Source: Hyphomicrobiaceae bacterium (lineage in GTDB: Bacteria; Pseudomonadota; Alphaproteobacteria; Rhizobiales; Hyphomicrobiaceae). From it: a DNA stretch of 15,808 nt. The stretch lies in assembly GCA_013214245.1 (NCBI GenBank), contig JABSQE010000055.1:1-15808 (forward strand). The letters are read 5' to 3'. Shown one piece after another: positions 1-9,300 of this stretch (its first letter is position 1; every line of letters begins with the position of its first letter). The notes beneath the pieces were generated by a model. That model saw only the letters and a program-made list of their open reading frames with translations. It did not search any database and was not told the DNA's origin. The translations under genes and the position numbers were made by a program.

Positions 1-447
1 GAAGCTCAGAATGCAGGCTGTGATATTGTTGGTGCTGAGGATTTAGTCGAAGCAGTTCAAAAAGGGAACATAGATTTCGACCGTTGTATCTCCACACCGG
101 ACATGATGGCTCTTGTTGGTCGCCTCGGAAAAATTCTAGGTCCACGTGGACTTATGCCCAATCCACGTGTTGGTACGGTAACAATGAATGTGGCAGAAGC
201 AATTAAAGACACAAAGAGTGGAGCAGTTGAATTCCGTGCCAAAACTGGAATAATACACGCTGGTGTGGGTAAAATCAGTTTTACTGAAGTTCAGTTATTA
301 GAAAACATAAAAGCATTTGTCGAGGCCGTCAATCGTGCCAGGCCATCTGGAGCCAAAGGAGCGTATATTAAGCGTGTTTCAATTAAGTCAACTATGGGAC
401 CTGCGGTTAAAATAGAAAGTTCGTCAATTGCGCAGGACTTGAGCTGA
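1..447 (+). CDS. rplA: 50S ribosomal protein L1, C-terminal part (5' end outside window)
   Basis: L1 is a 23S rRNA-binding protein of the ribosomal L1 stalk. In many bacteria it also represses translation of its own operon. The reading frame is open from base 1 (beginning EAQNAGCDIVGAEDLV) to TGA at 445-447, giving 148 residues. A full L1 is about 230 residues, so roughly 80-85 N-terminal residues lie upstream of the window. The L1 signature is visible as LGPRGLMPNP followed by VGTVT, then a KSGAVEFRAKTG segment and a C-terminal ENIKAFVEAV helix and YIKRVSIKSTMGP strand. The internal ATG at 103 is not the start, because the homologous sequence continues upstream of it. The gene is followed by the rplJ leader, as expected for the rplKA-rplJL arrangement. 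Confidence 0.96.
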   Translation, partial: EAQNAGCDIVGAEDLVEAVQKGNIDFDRCISTPDMMALVGRLGKILGPRGLMPNPRVGTVTMNVAEAIKDTKSGAVEFRAKTGIIHAGVGKISFTEVQLLENIKAFVEAVNRARPSGAKGAYIKRVSIKSTMGPAVKIESSSIAQDLS

Positions 448-638
448 TAGCTTAACCTTTTGGTAAGGCTCAGGCAATTGATGTGCTTTTACATAATGAA
501 ATGAAATTCCGGGTTTTACCGGATGTTAGCGGCTGACTTGTAAAAGTTAACCGTTACCTGTCCGAGAGTGTAGGTGCCGTATTGATTGGTCGGTTTAAAA
601 TTGTGGCCTACATTAGACATGGTGAAATAAGATCACTT

Positions 639-658
639 ACAAAGCTTAGCTTTGTTTT
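639..658 (+). terminator. Possible attenuator hairpin in the rplJ leader
   Basis: A perfect 7-base stem, ACAAAGC (639-645) and GCTTTGT (649-655), encloses a TTA loop and runs directly into TTTT (655-658). The shape is that of a small intrinsic terminator. The stem is AT-rich and the T run short, so termination would be partial at most. Its place inside the L10 leader suggests attenuation of rplJL-rpoBC transcription, which is an inference. Confidence 0.35.
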
Positions 659-690
659 ACGGTATTAGCATTACCCTCGGGCGGGCTGTG

Positions 691-712
691 CCTTGAAGTT
701 TGTACTTTGAGG
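691..712 (+). promoter_or_regulatory. Leader hairpin upstream of rplJ
   Basis: CCTTGAAGT (691-699) pairs along all 9 positions with ACTTTGAGG (704-712), counting two G-U pairs, around a TTGT tetraloop. A second hairpin, CCTCA (729-733) with TGAGG (742-746), follows 16 bases later. Together they form the 3' half of the structured leader and end about 18 bases before the rplJ Shine-Dalgarno sequence. They could control access to the start site. Confidence 0.4.
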
Positions 713-774
713 TTTGTTTAGCCGGTGTCCTCATCTTGCTCTGAGGTGTGGGCACTAACTTTTGGAGAAAAGCT

Positions 775-1326
775 GTGGATAGAGCTAAAAAGATAGCTGT
801 GGTAGAAGAACTATGTCACATCTTTGCTCAATCCGGTTCAGTTGTCGTTGCGCAATATACCGGATTAACGGTAGTGCAGATGGAAGATCTTCGAAACCGC
901 TTGCGGGCGGTTGGTGGGAAATTCCGCGTTGCTAAAAATCGTCTTGCTAAGCTCGCGTTGGACAGAGCCCATGAGGGTGATGGACAAGATATGTTCGTTT
1001 TGCCCACGGGAATCGCTTTTGCTGAGGATCCGGTCGTAGCACCTAAGGTGGTTATGGAGTATGCCAAGGCTCATGAAAAGTTTGTAGTTGTTGGTGGGTT
1101 TATTGGCAGGTCAGTTGTGGATGCCAATGGTATTGAACAGCTTTCGAAGCTTCCTTCACTAGAAGAGCTCCGTGCGAATCTTTTGAGTGTACTGAACGCG
1201 CCGGGTAATAAACTAGTTCGTACGCTAAATGAGCCAGCAGGTCAGCTTGTTCGCCAGCTGGTAGCGCCTAGTCAGAATCTAGCAGGGGTTTTACGGGCTT
1301 ACAAATCGGGTCAAGAGATGTCCTGA
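775..1326 (+). CDS. rplJ: 50S ribosomal protein L10
   Basis: L10 anchors the L7/L12 dimers to the 23S rRNA and forms the base of the ribosomal stalk. It is also the expected autoregulator of this operon. I chose the GTG at 775, giving 183 residues beginning MDRAKKIAVVEEL, because it follows GGAG at 764-767 with ideal spacing and matches the usual L10 N-terminus. The GTG at 748 would add nine residues unlike any L10. The N-terminal rRNA-binding domain shows SGSVVVAQYTGLTVVQM, then LRAVGGKFRVAKNRLAK. The C-terminal helix that binds L7/L12 is rich in L, V and A and lies at about residues 150-180. The length is near the family norm. rplL follows after 57 bases. Confidence 0.95.
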   Translation: MDRAKKIAVVEELCHIFAQSGSVVVAQYTGLTVVQMEDLRNRLRAVGGKFRVAKNRLAKLALDRAHEGDGQDMFVLPTGIAFAEDPVVAPKVVMEYAKAHEKFVVVGGFIGRSVVDANGIEQLSKLPSLEELRANLLSVLNAPGNKLVRTLNEPAGQLVRQLVAPSQNLAGVLRAYKSGQEMS

Positions 1327-1383
1327 GATTTATTTCATAACTGTTACAAGAAATTCTTATTCAAAGCCAAAGGTCTAAATTAA

Positions 1384-1785
1384 ATGTCAGAGAAAATTGA
1401 AACTATTTACGAAGAGTTGTCCAAATTGACCGTACTTGAAGTTTCCAATTTGGTTACAATGCTTGAAGATAAATGGGGAGTTTCGGCAGCTGCTGCGCCA
1501 ATGGGAATGCCTATGATGGCAGGAATGCTCGGCACTCCAGATGGCGGTAATGCGGCTGAGGCAGCTGAAGAGAAGACTGAATTCACTGTAATCCTGAAAG
1601 CAGCAGGAGACAAAAAAATTAACGTTATCAAGGAGGTGCGGGCTATCACCGGGCTCGGCTTGAAAGAAGCTAAAGAGCTAGTTGAAGCGGGTGATAAGCC
1701 TATCAAAGAAGATATTTCGAAAGATGAAGCCGAGGAGCTAAAGAAAAAATTAGAAGCCGTTGGCGCTACAGTGGAATTGACCTGA
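1384..1785 (+). CDS. rplL: 50S ribosomal protein L7/L12
   Basis: L7/L12 is the multi-copy stalk protein that recruits and activates translation factor GTPases. The frame encodes 133 residues, somewhat longer than the usual 120-127. An N-terminal dimerisation domain (about 1-34) is followed by a flexible Ala/Gly/Met hinge (about 35-65) containing MGMPMMAGM. The highly conserved C-terminal domain has INVIKEVRAITGLGLKEAKELVE and ends KKKLEAVGATVEL. ATG at 1384 is preceded by a moderate AAAGG (1369-1373). The extra length lies in the hinge, where insertions are tolerated. The gene lies 57 bases after rplJ and 250 bases before rpoB. Confidence 0.97.
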   Translation: MSEKIETIYEELSKLTVLEVSNLVTMLEDKWGVSAAAAPMGMPMMAGMLGTPDGGNAAEAAEEKTEFTVILKAAGDKKINVIKEVRAITGLGLKEAKELVEAGDKPIKEDISKDEAEELKKKLEAVGATVELT

Positions 1786-1802
1786 ACGGCTATCTCGTAG
1801 TT

Positions 1803-1835
1803 AGTGGGGAGTGGCCATTGTGCTATCTCCCAACT
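1803..1835 (+). promoter_or_regulatory. Stem-loop between rplL and rpoB
   Basis: AGTGGGGAG (1803-1811) and CTCCCAACT (1827-1835) pair at 8 of 9 positions around a 15-base loop, 18 bases after the rplL stop. The nearest T run (1859-1864) is too far away for a classic intrinsic terminator. Enterobacteria carry a partial attenuator and an RNase III site at this place, lowering rpoBC expression relative to rplJL. A similar role here is an inference. Confidence 0.35.
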
Positions 1836-2035
1836 CGATACCAATTAAACATAATAGCTTTTTTGAACAGGTAGTTTTCTCAAACTTCTGTCATAACTAC
1901 GCGACTATCATCATTAATATCGGCAATTTTTTAGTAGTGTAATCATTTGCATTACATTGTCGGCTGCGTATTTGAAATGATATTCCCTAGATTTACCGCG
2001 CGGGTTGTTTCTCGCGTTTGACATAAGGAGCCACT

Positions 2036-5000
2036 ATGAGCACATTTCACAAGCATGGATCCTTCACCGGTCGCAACCGTGTTCGTAGGAAATTTGGGCA
2101 AATTCGTGAAGTTGCTCGTATGCCAAATCTTATTGAGGTTCAGAAAAGCTCCTATGATGATTTTCTAATGGTAAAAGAGCCAGATGGTGGTCGGCCCGAT
2201 TTGGGTCTTCAAGCAGTATTTAAATCTGTATTTCCTATATCTGATTTCTCTGGTCGGTCAACAATGGAATTTGTCAGCTATGAATTTGACCCACCCAAGT
2301 ATGACGTTGAGGAGTGTACTCAACGCGACATGACCTATTCGGCCCCGTTGAAAGTTAAGCTACGTTTAATCGTATTTGATATCAACGAAGAAACAGGGTC
2401 CCGTTCTGTTAAAGATGTGAAAGAGCAAGACGTTTATATGGGCGACATGCCGTTAATGACAGCAAATGGAACTTTCGTGATTAACGGCACGGAGCGCGTG
2501 ATAGTTAGCCAAATGCATCGTTCACCAGGTGTCTTTTTTGACCATGACCGTGGAAAGACTCATGTGTCTGGAAAATTACTCTTTGCTGCACGAATAATTC
2601 CTTATCGTGGTTCTTGGCTTGATTTTGAATTTGATTCAAAAGACATAGTGTATGTCCGTATTGATCGTCGCCGTAAAATCCCAATGACAACCCTTCTCTA
2701 TGCGCTAGATTTAACTGACGAAGATATATTAGAGGTTTTCTACGATAAAATACCAATTAAAATTTCAAATCGTGGGTGGCAGATGCCTTATGTACGGGAA
2801 AAGTGGCGCGGCACTGCACCTAACGCTGATCTTGTGAATGCGACAACAGGTGAGGTGGTAGTAAGAGCTAACGAAAAAGTCACAGCCCGACGTGCGAGAG
2901 AGATGGAAGCTGCTGGGTTAGATGAAATCTTAGTATCGACAGAGGAATTGGTTGGTCGTTATCTTGCTGAAGATATTGTGGATATGGAAACTGGACAGAT
3001 CTACGCTGAGGCCGGGGACGAGTTAAATACTGAGTTTTTAACAGAATTAAAAGGTCGAGGTATAGAACGTATAGACGTTTTAGATATTGATCATGTGCAA
3101 GTTGGGGCTTTTGTGCGCAACACACTTAAGTTAGATAAGTCTTCTAATCGCGAAGAGGCGCTTATGGACATCTACAGAGTGATGCGTCCAGGTGAGCCAC
3201 CAACCTTGGAGGCAGGCGAGAAACTTTTTCATAGTCTCTTCTTTGACCCGGAACGTTATGACCTTTCCGCCGTTGGACGTGTAAAGATGAACATGCGGCT
3301 TGAGTTAGATGCCGAAGATTCAGTGCGTATACTCAGGAAAGAAGATATTCTTGCCGTAGCTAAAACTTTGGTTGACTTGCGTGATAGCAAAGGTGACATC
3401 GATGATATAGATCACCTTGGCAACCGCCGGGTCCGCTCAGTTGGTGAGCTGATGGAGAACCAATACCGTGTAGGTTTGCTACGTATGGAACGAGCGATCA
3501 AAGAACGTATGAGTTCTGTGGATATCGATACGGTTATGCCGCAAGATCTTATAAATGCTAAACCAGCTGCCGCTGCTGTTCGTGAATTCTTCGGCTCCTC
3601 GCAGCTTTCACAATTTATGGACCAGACCAACCCGTTATCAGAAATCACTCACAAAAGACGATTGTCCGCGTTGGGCCCTGGCGGTTTAACTCGTGAACGG
3701 GCCGGCTTTGAAGTGCGTGATGTCCATCCCACCCATTATGGCCGTATTTGTCCAATTGAAACGCCAGAGGGGCCTAATATTGGTTTGATTAATTCGCTCG
3801 CAACTTTTGCTCGAGTCAACAAATACGGTTTTATTGAGAGCCCTTATCGGCGAGTTTGTGATGGTAAAGTAACCGATGAAGTGGTTTATTTGTCTGCTAT
3901 GGAAGAGATGCGCCATTACGTTGCACAGGCCAATGCTCCAGTGAATCCTGACGGCACTCTGACTGGAGAGCTTCTAACATGTCGTTATCAAGGTGATGTT
4001 GTCCTAGTTTCACAGGATAAAGTCAGTTACATAGACGTTTCTCCAAAGCAGCTTGTCTCTGTGGCCGCAGCACTCATTCCATTTCTTGAAAATGATGACG
4101 CAAATCGCGCGCTTATGGGTTCTAATATGCAACGTCAGGCAGTGCCTCTTATTAAGGCTGAGGCTCCGCTAGTCGGTACTGGTATGGAAGAAGTTGTTGC
4201 GCGTGATTCCGGTGCAGCTATAGCTGCACGGCGAACAGGTGTTGTTGATCAAGTAGATGCAACTCGTATCGTGATTCGTGCGATTGAAGAAGCAGATCCC
4301 TCAAAGCCAGGCGTGGATATTTATCGCCTTCGCAAGTTTCAGCGCTCCAATCAGAATACCTGCATCAATCAACGTCCGCTAGTTAATGTAGGTGAAAGTG
4401 TTGTTGCTGGTGAAATTATTGCAGATGGTCCATCCACAGATCTTGGTGATTTAGCGCTCGGAAAAAACGTGTTGGTAGCGTTCATGCCCTGGATGGGATA
4501 CAACTTTGAGGATTCAATTCTTCTTTCAGAGCGAGTCGTTTCAGAGGATGTCTTTACTTCAATCCATATCGAGGAATTTGAAGTGATGGCACGAGATACC
4601 AAGCTTGGTCCGGAAGAGATTACACGAGATATACCAAACGTGTCTGAAGAAACACTCAAAAACTTAGATGAAGCTGGAATTGTTTACATAGGAGCAGAAG
4701 TTTGTCCAGGTGATATTCTGGTAGGGAAGATTACTCCTAAAGGTGAAAGCCCAATGACACCTGAAGAAAAGCTTCTTCGTGCTATATTTGGTGAAAAGGC
4801 TTCAGATGTGCGCGATACATCATTGCGTCTTCCACCTGGTGTTGCCGGCACAATAGTGGAGGTTCGTGTGTTCAATCGTCATGGTGTTGAGAAAGATGAG
4901 AGAGCCATGGCTATAGAACGCGAGGAAATTGAAAGCCTTGCTAAAGACCGCGACGATGAAATGCAGATTCTAGACCGCAATGTATACGATCGCTTGCAGG

Positions 5001-6205
5001 AAATGCTGTTGGGTAAAGAGGTTTCCAAAGGACCACAGGGGGCGCGAAAAGGTACCATTATCGATGAGGAAGTACTTAAGAACATCGTTCGTAGTCAATG
5101 GTGGGAAATTGGTCTTGCCGATGAACAAACTCAAGGTGAGGTAGAGGCAATTCACAAGCAATATAACGATGCGAAAAAAAATCTTGAACGTCGTTTTGTC
5201 GATAAGGTAGATAAGTTGCAGAGGGGTGACGAACTCCCCCCTGGTGTCATGAAAATGGTTAAGGTTTTTGTTGCAGTTAAACGAAAACTCCAGCCCGGCG
5301 ATAAAATGGCGGGACGCCATGGCAACAAAGGTGTTGTATCGCGCATTGTTCCACGTGAAGACATGCCGTTTTTGGAAGATGGTACATCAGTCGATGTAGT
5401 GTTAAATCCACTCGGTGTACCAAGCCGTATGAATGTTGGCCAGATTCTTGAAACACATCTAGGCTGGTCTTGTCGCGGTCTTGGGCGTGTAATCGACAAT
5501 GCGCTACAGACCTACGAAGAACACAAGGATACCACTGAATTGCGTCAACGAATTGCTGATATATACAATCAGGAAGAGTGTCTTCAAGGACTTGATGATG
5601 AGAATGTAGTCAAGCTAGGACAGCAGCTGCGCACAGGTGTTCCAATTGCCACTCCTGTTTTTGATGGCGCTAAAGAGCCTAATATTGTGGATATGCTCAA
5701 GTTAGCTGGTTTCGATGCTAGCGGCCAGGTCGCTCTGTCTGACGGTCGCACGGGAGAACCTTTTGACCGAAAAGTAACAGTTGGTTATAAATACCTTTTG
5801 AAGTTGCACCATCTTGTAGACGATAAGATTCATGCCCGTTCGATAGGGCCCTATAGCCTAGTTACGCAGCAACCACTGGGAGGCAAAGCTCAGTTTGGTG
5901 GCCAGCGTTTTGGTGAAATGGAAGTTTGGGCTTTGGAAGCTTATGGTGCTGCATATACATTACAGGAAATGCTTACTGTCAAATCCGATGACGTTGCAGG
6001 CCGAACAAAAGTTTACGAATCTATCGTACGAGGAGATGACGGTTTTGAAGCTGGTATTCCGGAAAGTTTTAATGTCCTCGTGAAGGAAATGCGTGCACTT
6101 GGCATGCACGTAGATCTGATAAATTCAGAAGCTGAGGTTGAAGTTTTAGAAGAAGAAATTGTGCAACCGTCTCTCGCACAATTACCGCCTGCAGCAGAAT
6201 ATTAG
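2036..6205 (+). CDS. rpoB: DNA-directed RNA polymerase subunit beta
   Basis: This is the beta subunit of the core RNA polymerase, which with beta' forms the active site and the RNA exit path. The frame encodes 1389 residues, a normal alphaproteobacterial length. ATG at 2036 has AAGGAG at 2025-2030. The fork/rifampicin region FGSSQLSQFMDQTNPL starts at residue 519 (offset +13 from E. coli). The residues equivalent to E. coli D516, H526 and S531 are unchanged (D529, H539, S544), so rifampicin sensitivity is expected. The acidic pair near the catalytic centre is in GYNFEDSIL (E825, D826), preceded by PWM, where E. coli has PWN. The active-site lysines lie in QPGDKMAGRHGNKGV (K1090, K1098). The conserved C-terminal clamp segment FGEMEVWALEAYGA is present. 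No frameshift is seen. Confidence 0.99.
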   Translation: MSTFHKHGSFTGRNRVRRKFGQIREVARMPNLIEVQKSSYDDFLMVKEPDGGRPDLGLQAVFKSVFPISDFSGRSTMEFVSYEFDPPKYDVEECTQRDMTYSAPLKVKLRLIVFDINEETGSRSVKDVKEQDVYMGDMPLMTANGTFVINGTERVIVSQMHRSPGVFFDHDRGKTHVSGKLLFAARIIPYRGSWLDFEFDSKDIVYVRIDRRRKIPMTTLLYALDLTDEDILEVFYDKIPIKISNRGWQMPYVREKWRGTAPNADLVNATTGEVVVRANEKVTARRAREMEAAGLDEILVSTEELVGRYLAEDIVDMETGQIYAEAGDELNTEFLTELKGRGIERIDVLDIDHVQVGAFVRNTLKLDKSSNREEALMDIYRVMRPGEPPTLEAGEKLFHSLFFDPERYDLSAVGRVKMNMRLELDAEDSVRILRKEDILAVAKTLVDLRDSKGDIDDIDHLGNRRVRSVGELMENQYRVGLLRMERAIKERMSSVDIDTVMPQDLINAKPAAAAVREFFGSSQLSQFMDQTNPLSEITHKRRLSALGPGGLTRERAGFEVRDVHPTHYGRICPIETPEGPNIGLINSLATFARVNKYGFIESPYRRVCDGKVTDEVVYLSAMEEMRHYVAQANAPVNPDGTLTGELLTCRYQGDVVLVSQDKVSYIDVSPKQLVSVAAALIPFLENDDANRALMGSNMQRQAVPLIKAEAPLVGTGMEEVVARDSGAAIAARRTGVVDQVDATRIVIRAIEEADPSKPGVDIYRLRKFQRSNQNTCINQRPLVNVGESVVAGEIIADGPSTDLGDLALGKNVLVAFMPWMGYNFEDSILLSERVVSEDVFTSIHIEEFEVMARDTKLGPEEITRDIPNVSEETLKNLDEAGIVYIGAEVCPGDILVGKITPKGESPMTPEEKLLRAIFGEKASDVRDTSLRLPPGVAGTIVEVRVFNRHGVEKDERAMAIEREEIESLAKDRDDEMQILDRNVYDRLQEMLLGKEVSKGPQGARKGTIIDEEVLKNIVRSQWWEIGLADEQTQGEVEAIHKQYNDAKKNLERRFVDKVDKLQRGDELPPGVMKMVKVFVAVKRKLQPGDKMAGRHGNKGVVSRIVPREDMPFLEDGTSVDVVLNPLGVPSRMNVGQILETHLGWSCRGLGRVIDNALQTYEEHKDTTELRQRIADIYNQEECLQGLDDENVVKLGQQLRTGVPIATPVFDGAKEPNIVDMLKLAGFDASGQVALSDGRTGEPFDRKVTVGYKYLLKLHHLVDDKIHARSIGPYSLVTQQPLGGKAQFGGQRFGEMEVWALEAYGAAYTLQEMLTVKSDDVAGRTKVYESIVRGDDGFEAGIPESFNVLVKEMRALGMHVDLINSEAEVEVLEEEIVQPSLAQLPPAAEY

Positions 6206-6330
6206 CATTTGCTAAACTTTTACCAAGGTATCAAATGTTCGATGACCGCTAATTGTTAAGCGCAAATTCATCCGACTTACCATGCATTACTAATCGGTCT
6301 TAGAGCGTGCGGCTTAGGAGACAGAGTGAT

Positions 6331-9300
6331 ATGAACGAAATTACTAATATTTTCAAACAGCAACAGCAATCACTACCTACATTTGATCAGATAAAAATAT
6401 CCATTGCAAGTCCAAATGATATATTGTCTTGGTCTTTTGGGGAGATTAAAAAGCCTGAAACGATTAATTATCGCACCTTCAAACCAGAACGGGATGGCTT
6501 GTTTTGTGCGCGTATCTTCGGGCCTATCAAAGATTACGAATGCTTGTGCGGAAAGTACAAGCGTATGAAATACAAAGATATCGTCTGTGAGAAATGTGGT
6601 GTTCAAGTTACCTTAGCAAAAGTTAGACGTGAGCGTATGGGCCATATCGATCTGGCAGCACCAGTAGCTCATATCTGGTTTTTAAAATCGTTACCTAGTC
6701 GTCTTGGTCTACTCTTAGATATGGCTCTTAAAGACCTCGAGCGCGTTCTCTATTTTGAGAGTTACATTGTTATAGAGCCAGGGGTCACCACCTTGTCTGA
6801 AATGGAGTTGTTAACAGAAGATCAGTATAACCAAGCTTTGGATGAATTTGGGCCAGACAGCTTCACGGCAGGAATTGGAGCAGAAGCGATCCGTGAGTTG
6901 TTAGCTGCTATGGATTTACCTACAATCCGCGATGACCTCCGTTTAGAAATAATGGAATCAACCTCCGAGCTTAAGCCAAAAAAGCTGGCTAAACGATTGA
7001 AGATAATTGAAGCTTTTATTGAGTCTGGGAATCGTCCAGAGTGGATGATATTGACAGTTGTTCCGGTAATTCCACCAGAGCTTCGCCCGTTGGTCCCACT
7101 GGATGGCGGTCGCTTCGCGACATCTGATCTTAATGATCTTTATCGCCGTGTGATTAACCGCAACAATCGTTTAAAGCGCCTTAAGGAACTTCGAGCACCT
7201 GATATAATCATACGTAATGAAAAACGGATGCTGCAAGAATCTGTTGATGCGCTATTTGATAATGGTCGTCGCGGTCGTGTAATAACAGGAGCAAACAAGC
7301 GTCCTCTAAAATCTCTTGCTGATATGCTCAAAGGAAAACAGGGTCGGTTTCGTCAAAATTTACTTGGTAAACGTGTAGATTATTCTGGACGCTCTGTCAT
7401 TGTAGTAGGTCCGAGCATGAAGCTACATCAGTGTGGCTTGCCAAAAAAGATGGCACTAGAATTATTTAAACCATTTGTGTATGCAAGACTACAAGCATTG
7501 CAGCAGGCTGCGACTGTTAAGCAAGCAAAAAAACTGGTTGAGAAAGAAAAACCAGAGGTCTGGGATGTGCTTGACGAAGTAATTCGAGAACATCCCGTGC
7601 TGCTTAATCGTGCTCCTACTCTGCATCGTCTTGGAATTCAAGCTTTCGAGCCTGTGCTCATCGAAGGTAAGGCTATTCAATTACATCCGCTAGTCTGCGC
7701 TGCTTTCAATGCTGACTTTGATGGCGATCAAATGGCTGTGCATGTGCCGTTATCGCTGGAAGCACAACTTGAGGCACGCGTCTTAATGATGGCAACCAAT
7801 AATTTCCTCCATCCTGCAAGTGGCGAACCTATTATTGTGCCATCTCAAGATATAGTTCTGGGTCTCTATTACTTGTCTATTTTAAGTGAAAAACAGCCAG
7901 GAGAAGGCATGGTTTTTGGCTCAGCTGAAGAAGTTCGGCACGCTCTGGATGCCGAAGTTGTTGGCTTACATGCAAAGGTTAAAGGCCGTTACATCACAGT
8001 TGATAACAATGGGAATAGAATTTCACAAATTCATGACACCACACCAGGCCGTATGCTGCTTGCTGAATTACTTCCAAAAAATTCCGATATAGAATTTGAC
8101 TTGATGAATCAACTTCTTACGAAAAAAGCGATTTCTAGCATGATTAATACAGTATATCGCGTCTGTGGCCAAAAAGAGACTGTCATATTTTGCGATCGCA
8201 TCATGGAGATCGGTTTTAATTATGCCTTCAAAGCGGGTATATCCTTTGGAAAAGATGATATGGTTGTACCGGATGCTAAATCGAGTATGGTCAGTGAAAC
8301 AAATAAACTTGTGCTTGAGTTTGAACAACAATATAACGATGGGCTAATTACTAAATTAGAAAAATATAACAAGGTGGTTGACGCATGGTCGAAATGCACT
8401 GATCAAATATCGAAGGCAATGATGGACCGAATTTCTACTGTTCAAAAAGATTCGGCAGGCAAGGAGAAGCCTACCAATTCTGTTTATATGATGAGTCACT
8501 CAGGAGCCCGAGGTTCACCAACACAAATGCGTCAACTTGCTGCTATGCGGGGCCTAATGACTAAGCCCTCAGGTGAGATTATTGAAACGCCTATAATTGC
8601 GAATTTTAAAGAAGGCTTGAGTGTTCTTGAATATTTCAACTCTACACACGGTGCACGCAAAGGACTTGCTGATACTGCTCTTAAGACAGCAAATTCTGGC
8701 TATCTTACACGTAGGCTAGTTGATGTAGCTCAAGATGCAATCATCAGCGAAACTGATTGTGGTACAGATGACGGCATAAACGTACAGGCTGTAGTTGATT
8801 CTGGTCAAGTGTTAGTTACTTTGGCTAACCGTGTTCTCGGTCGGACTGCAGCTGAGGATGTGGTATCCCCTGAGACTGGTGAGCTCATAGTGGCATGTGG
8901 TGAATTAATTGAGGAGCGTCATTCTCACGCCATAGAGAAAGCTGAGCTACAAGAAATTCGCATACGTTCAGTTCTGACATGCGAAACTAAAATAGGTGTT
9001 TGCGCAAAATGCTACGGTCGTGATTTAGCACGCGGAACTCTAGTAAATATAGGCGAGGCAGTTGGTGTTATTGCTGCTCAATCCATTGGTGAACCTGGTA
9101 CGCAGTTGACTATGCGAACTTTTCACATAGGCGGTGCTGCTCAGGTGACTGATACGTCCGTTATGGAATCTAATTTTAATGGTAGAGTACAAATCAAGAA
9201 TCGTAATGTTATTAAAAATGGACGAGGTGAATTGGTTGCCATGGGTCGTTCAATGGCTATTACGATTATTGACCAGACCGGAAAAGAATTAGCGACACAA

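Larger units (their letters stand above)
490..762 (+). promoter_or_regulatory. L10-leader-like RNA upstream of rplJ
   Basis: This is the untranslated stretch between rplA and rplJ. In many bacteria the L10-(L12)4 complex binds a structured leader here and shuts down rplJL translation. Three things fit that role. At 556-575 the segment ACCT-GTCCGAGAGTGT-AGGT closes as a short stem around a GUCCGAGA-type internal loop, the kind of sequence I recall from alphaproteobacterial L10 leaders. There is a CCGG-gtttta-CCGG hairpin at 509-522. The region also holds a series of further hairpins (639-655, 691-712, 729-746) before the rplJ ribosome-binding site. The boundaries are approximate. I recognise the motif from memory, and a covariance-model search would settle it. 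Confidence 0.6.

Noticed and set aside
6206..6237. CATTTG/CAAATG inverted repeat after rpoB as a terminator
   Set aside because: Six AT-rich base pairs with a 20-base loop and no T run would not terminate, and rpoC must be expressed together with rpoB.
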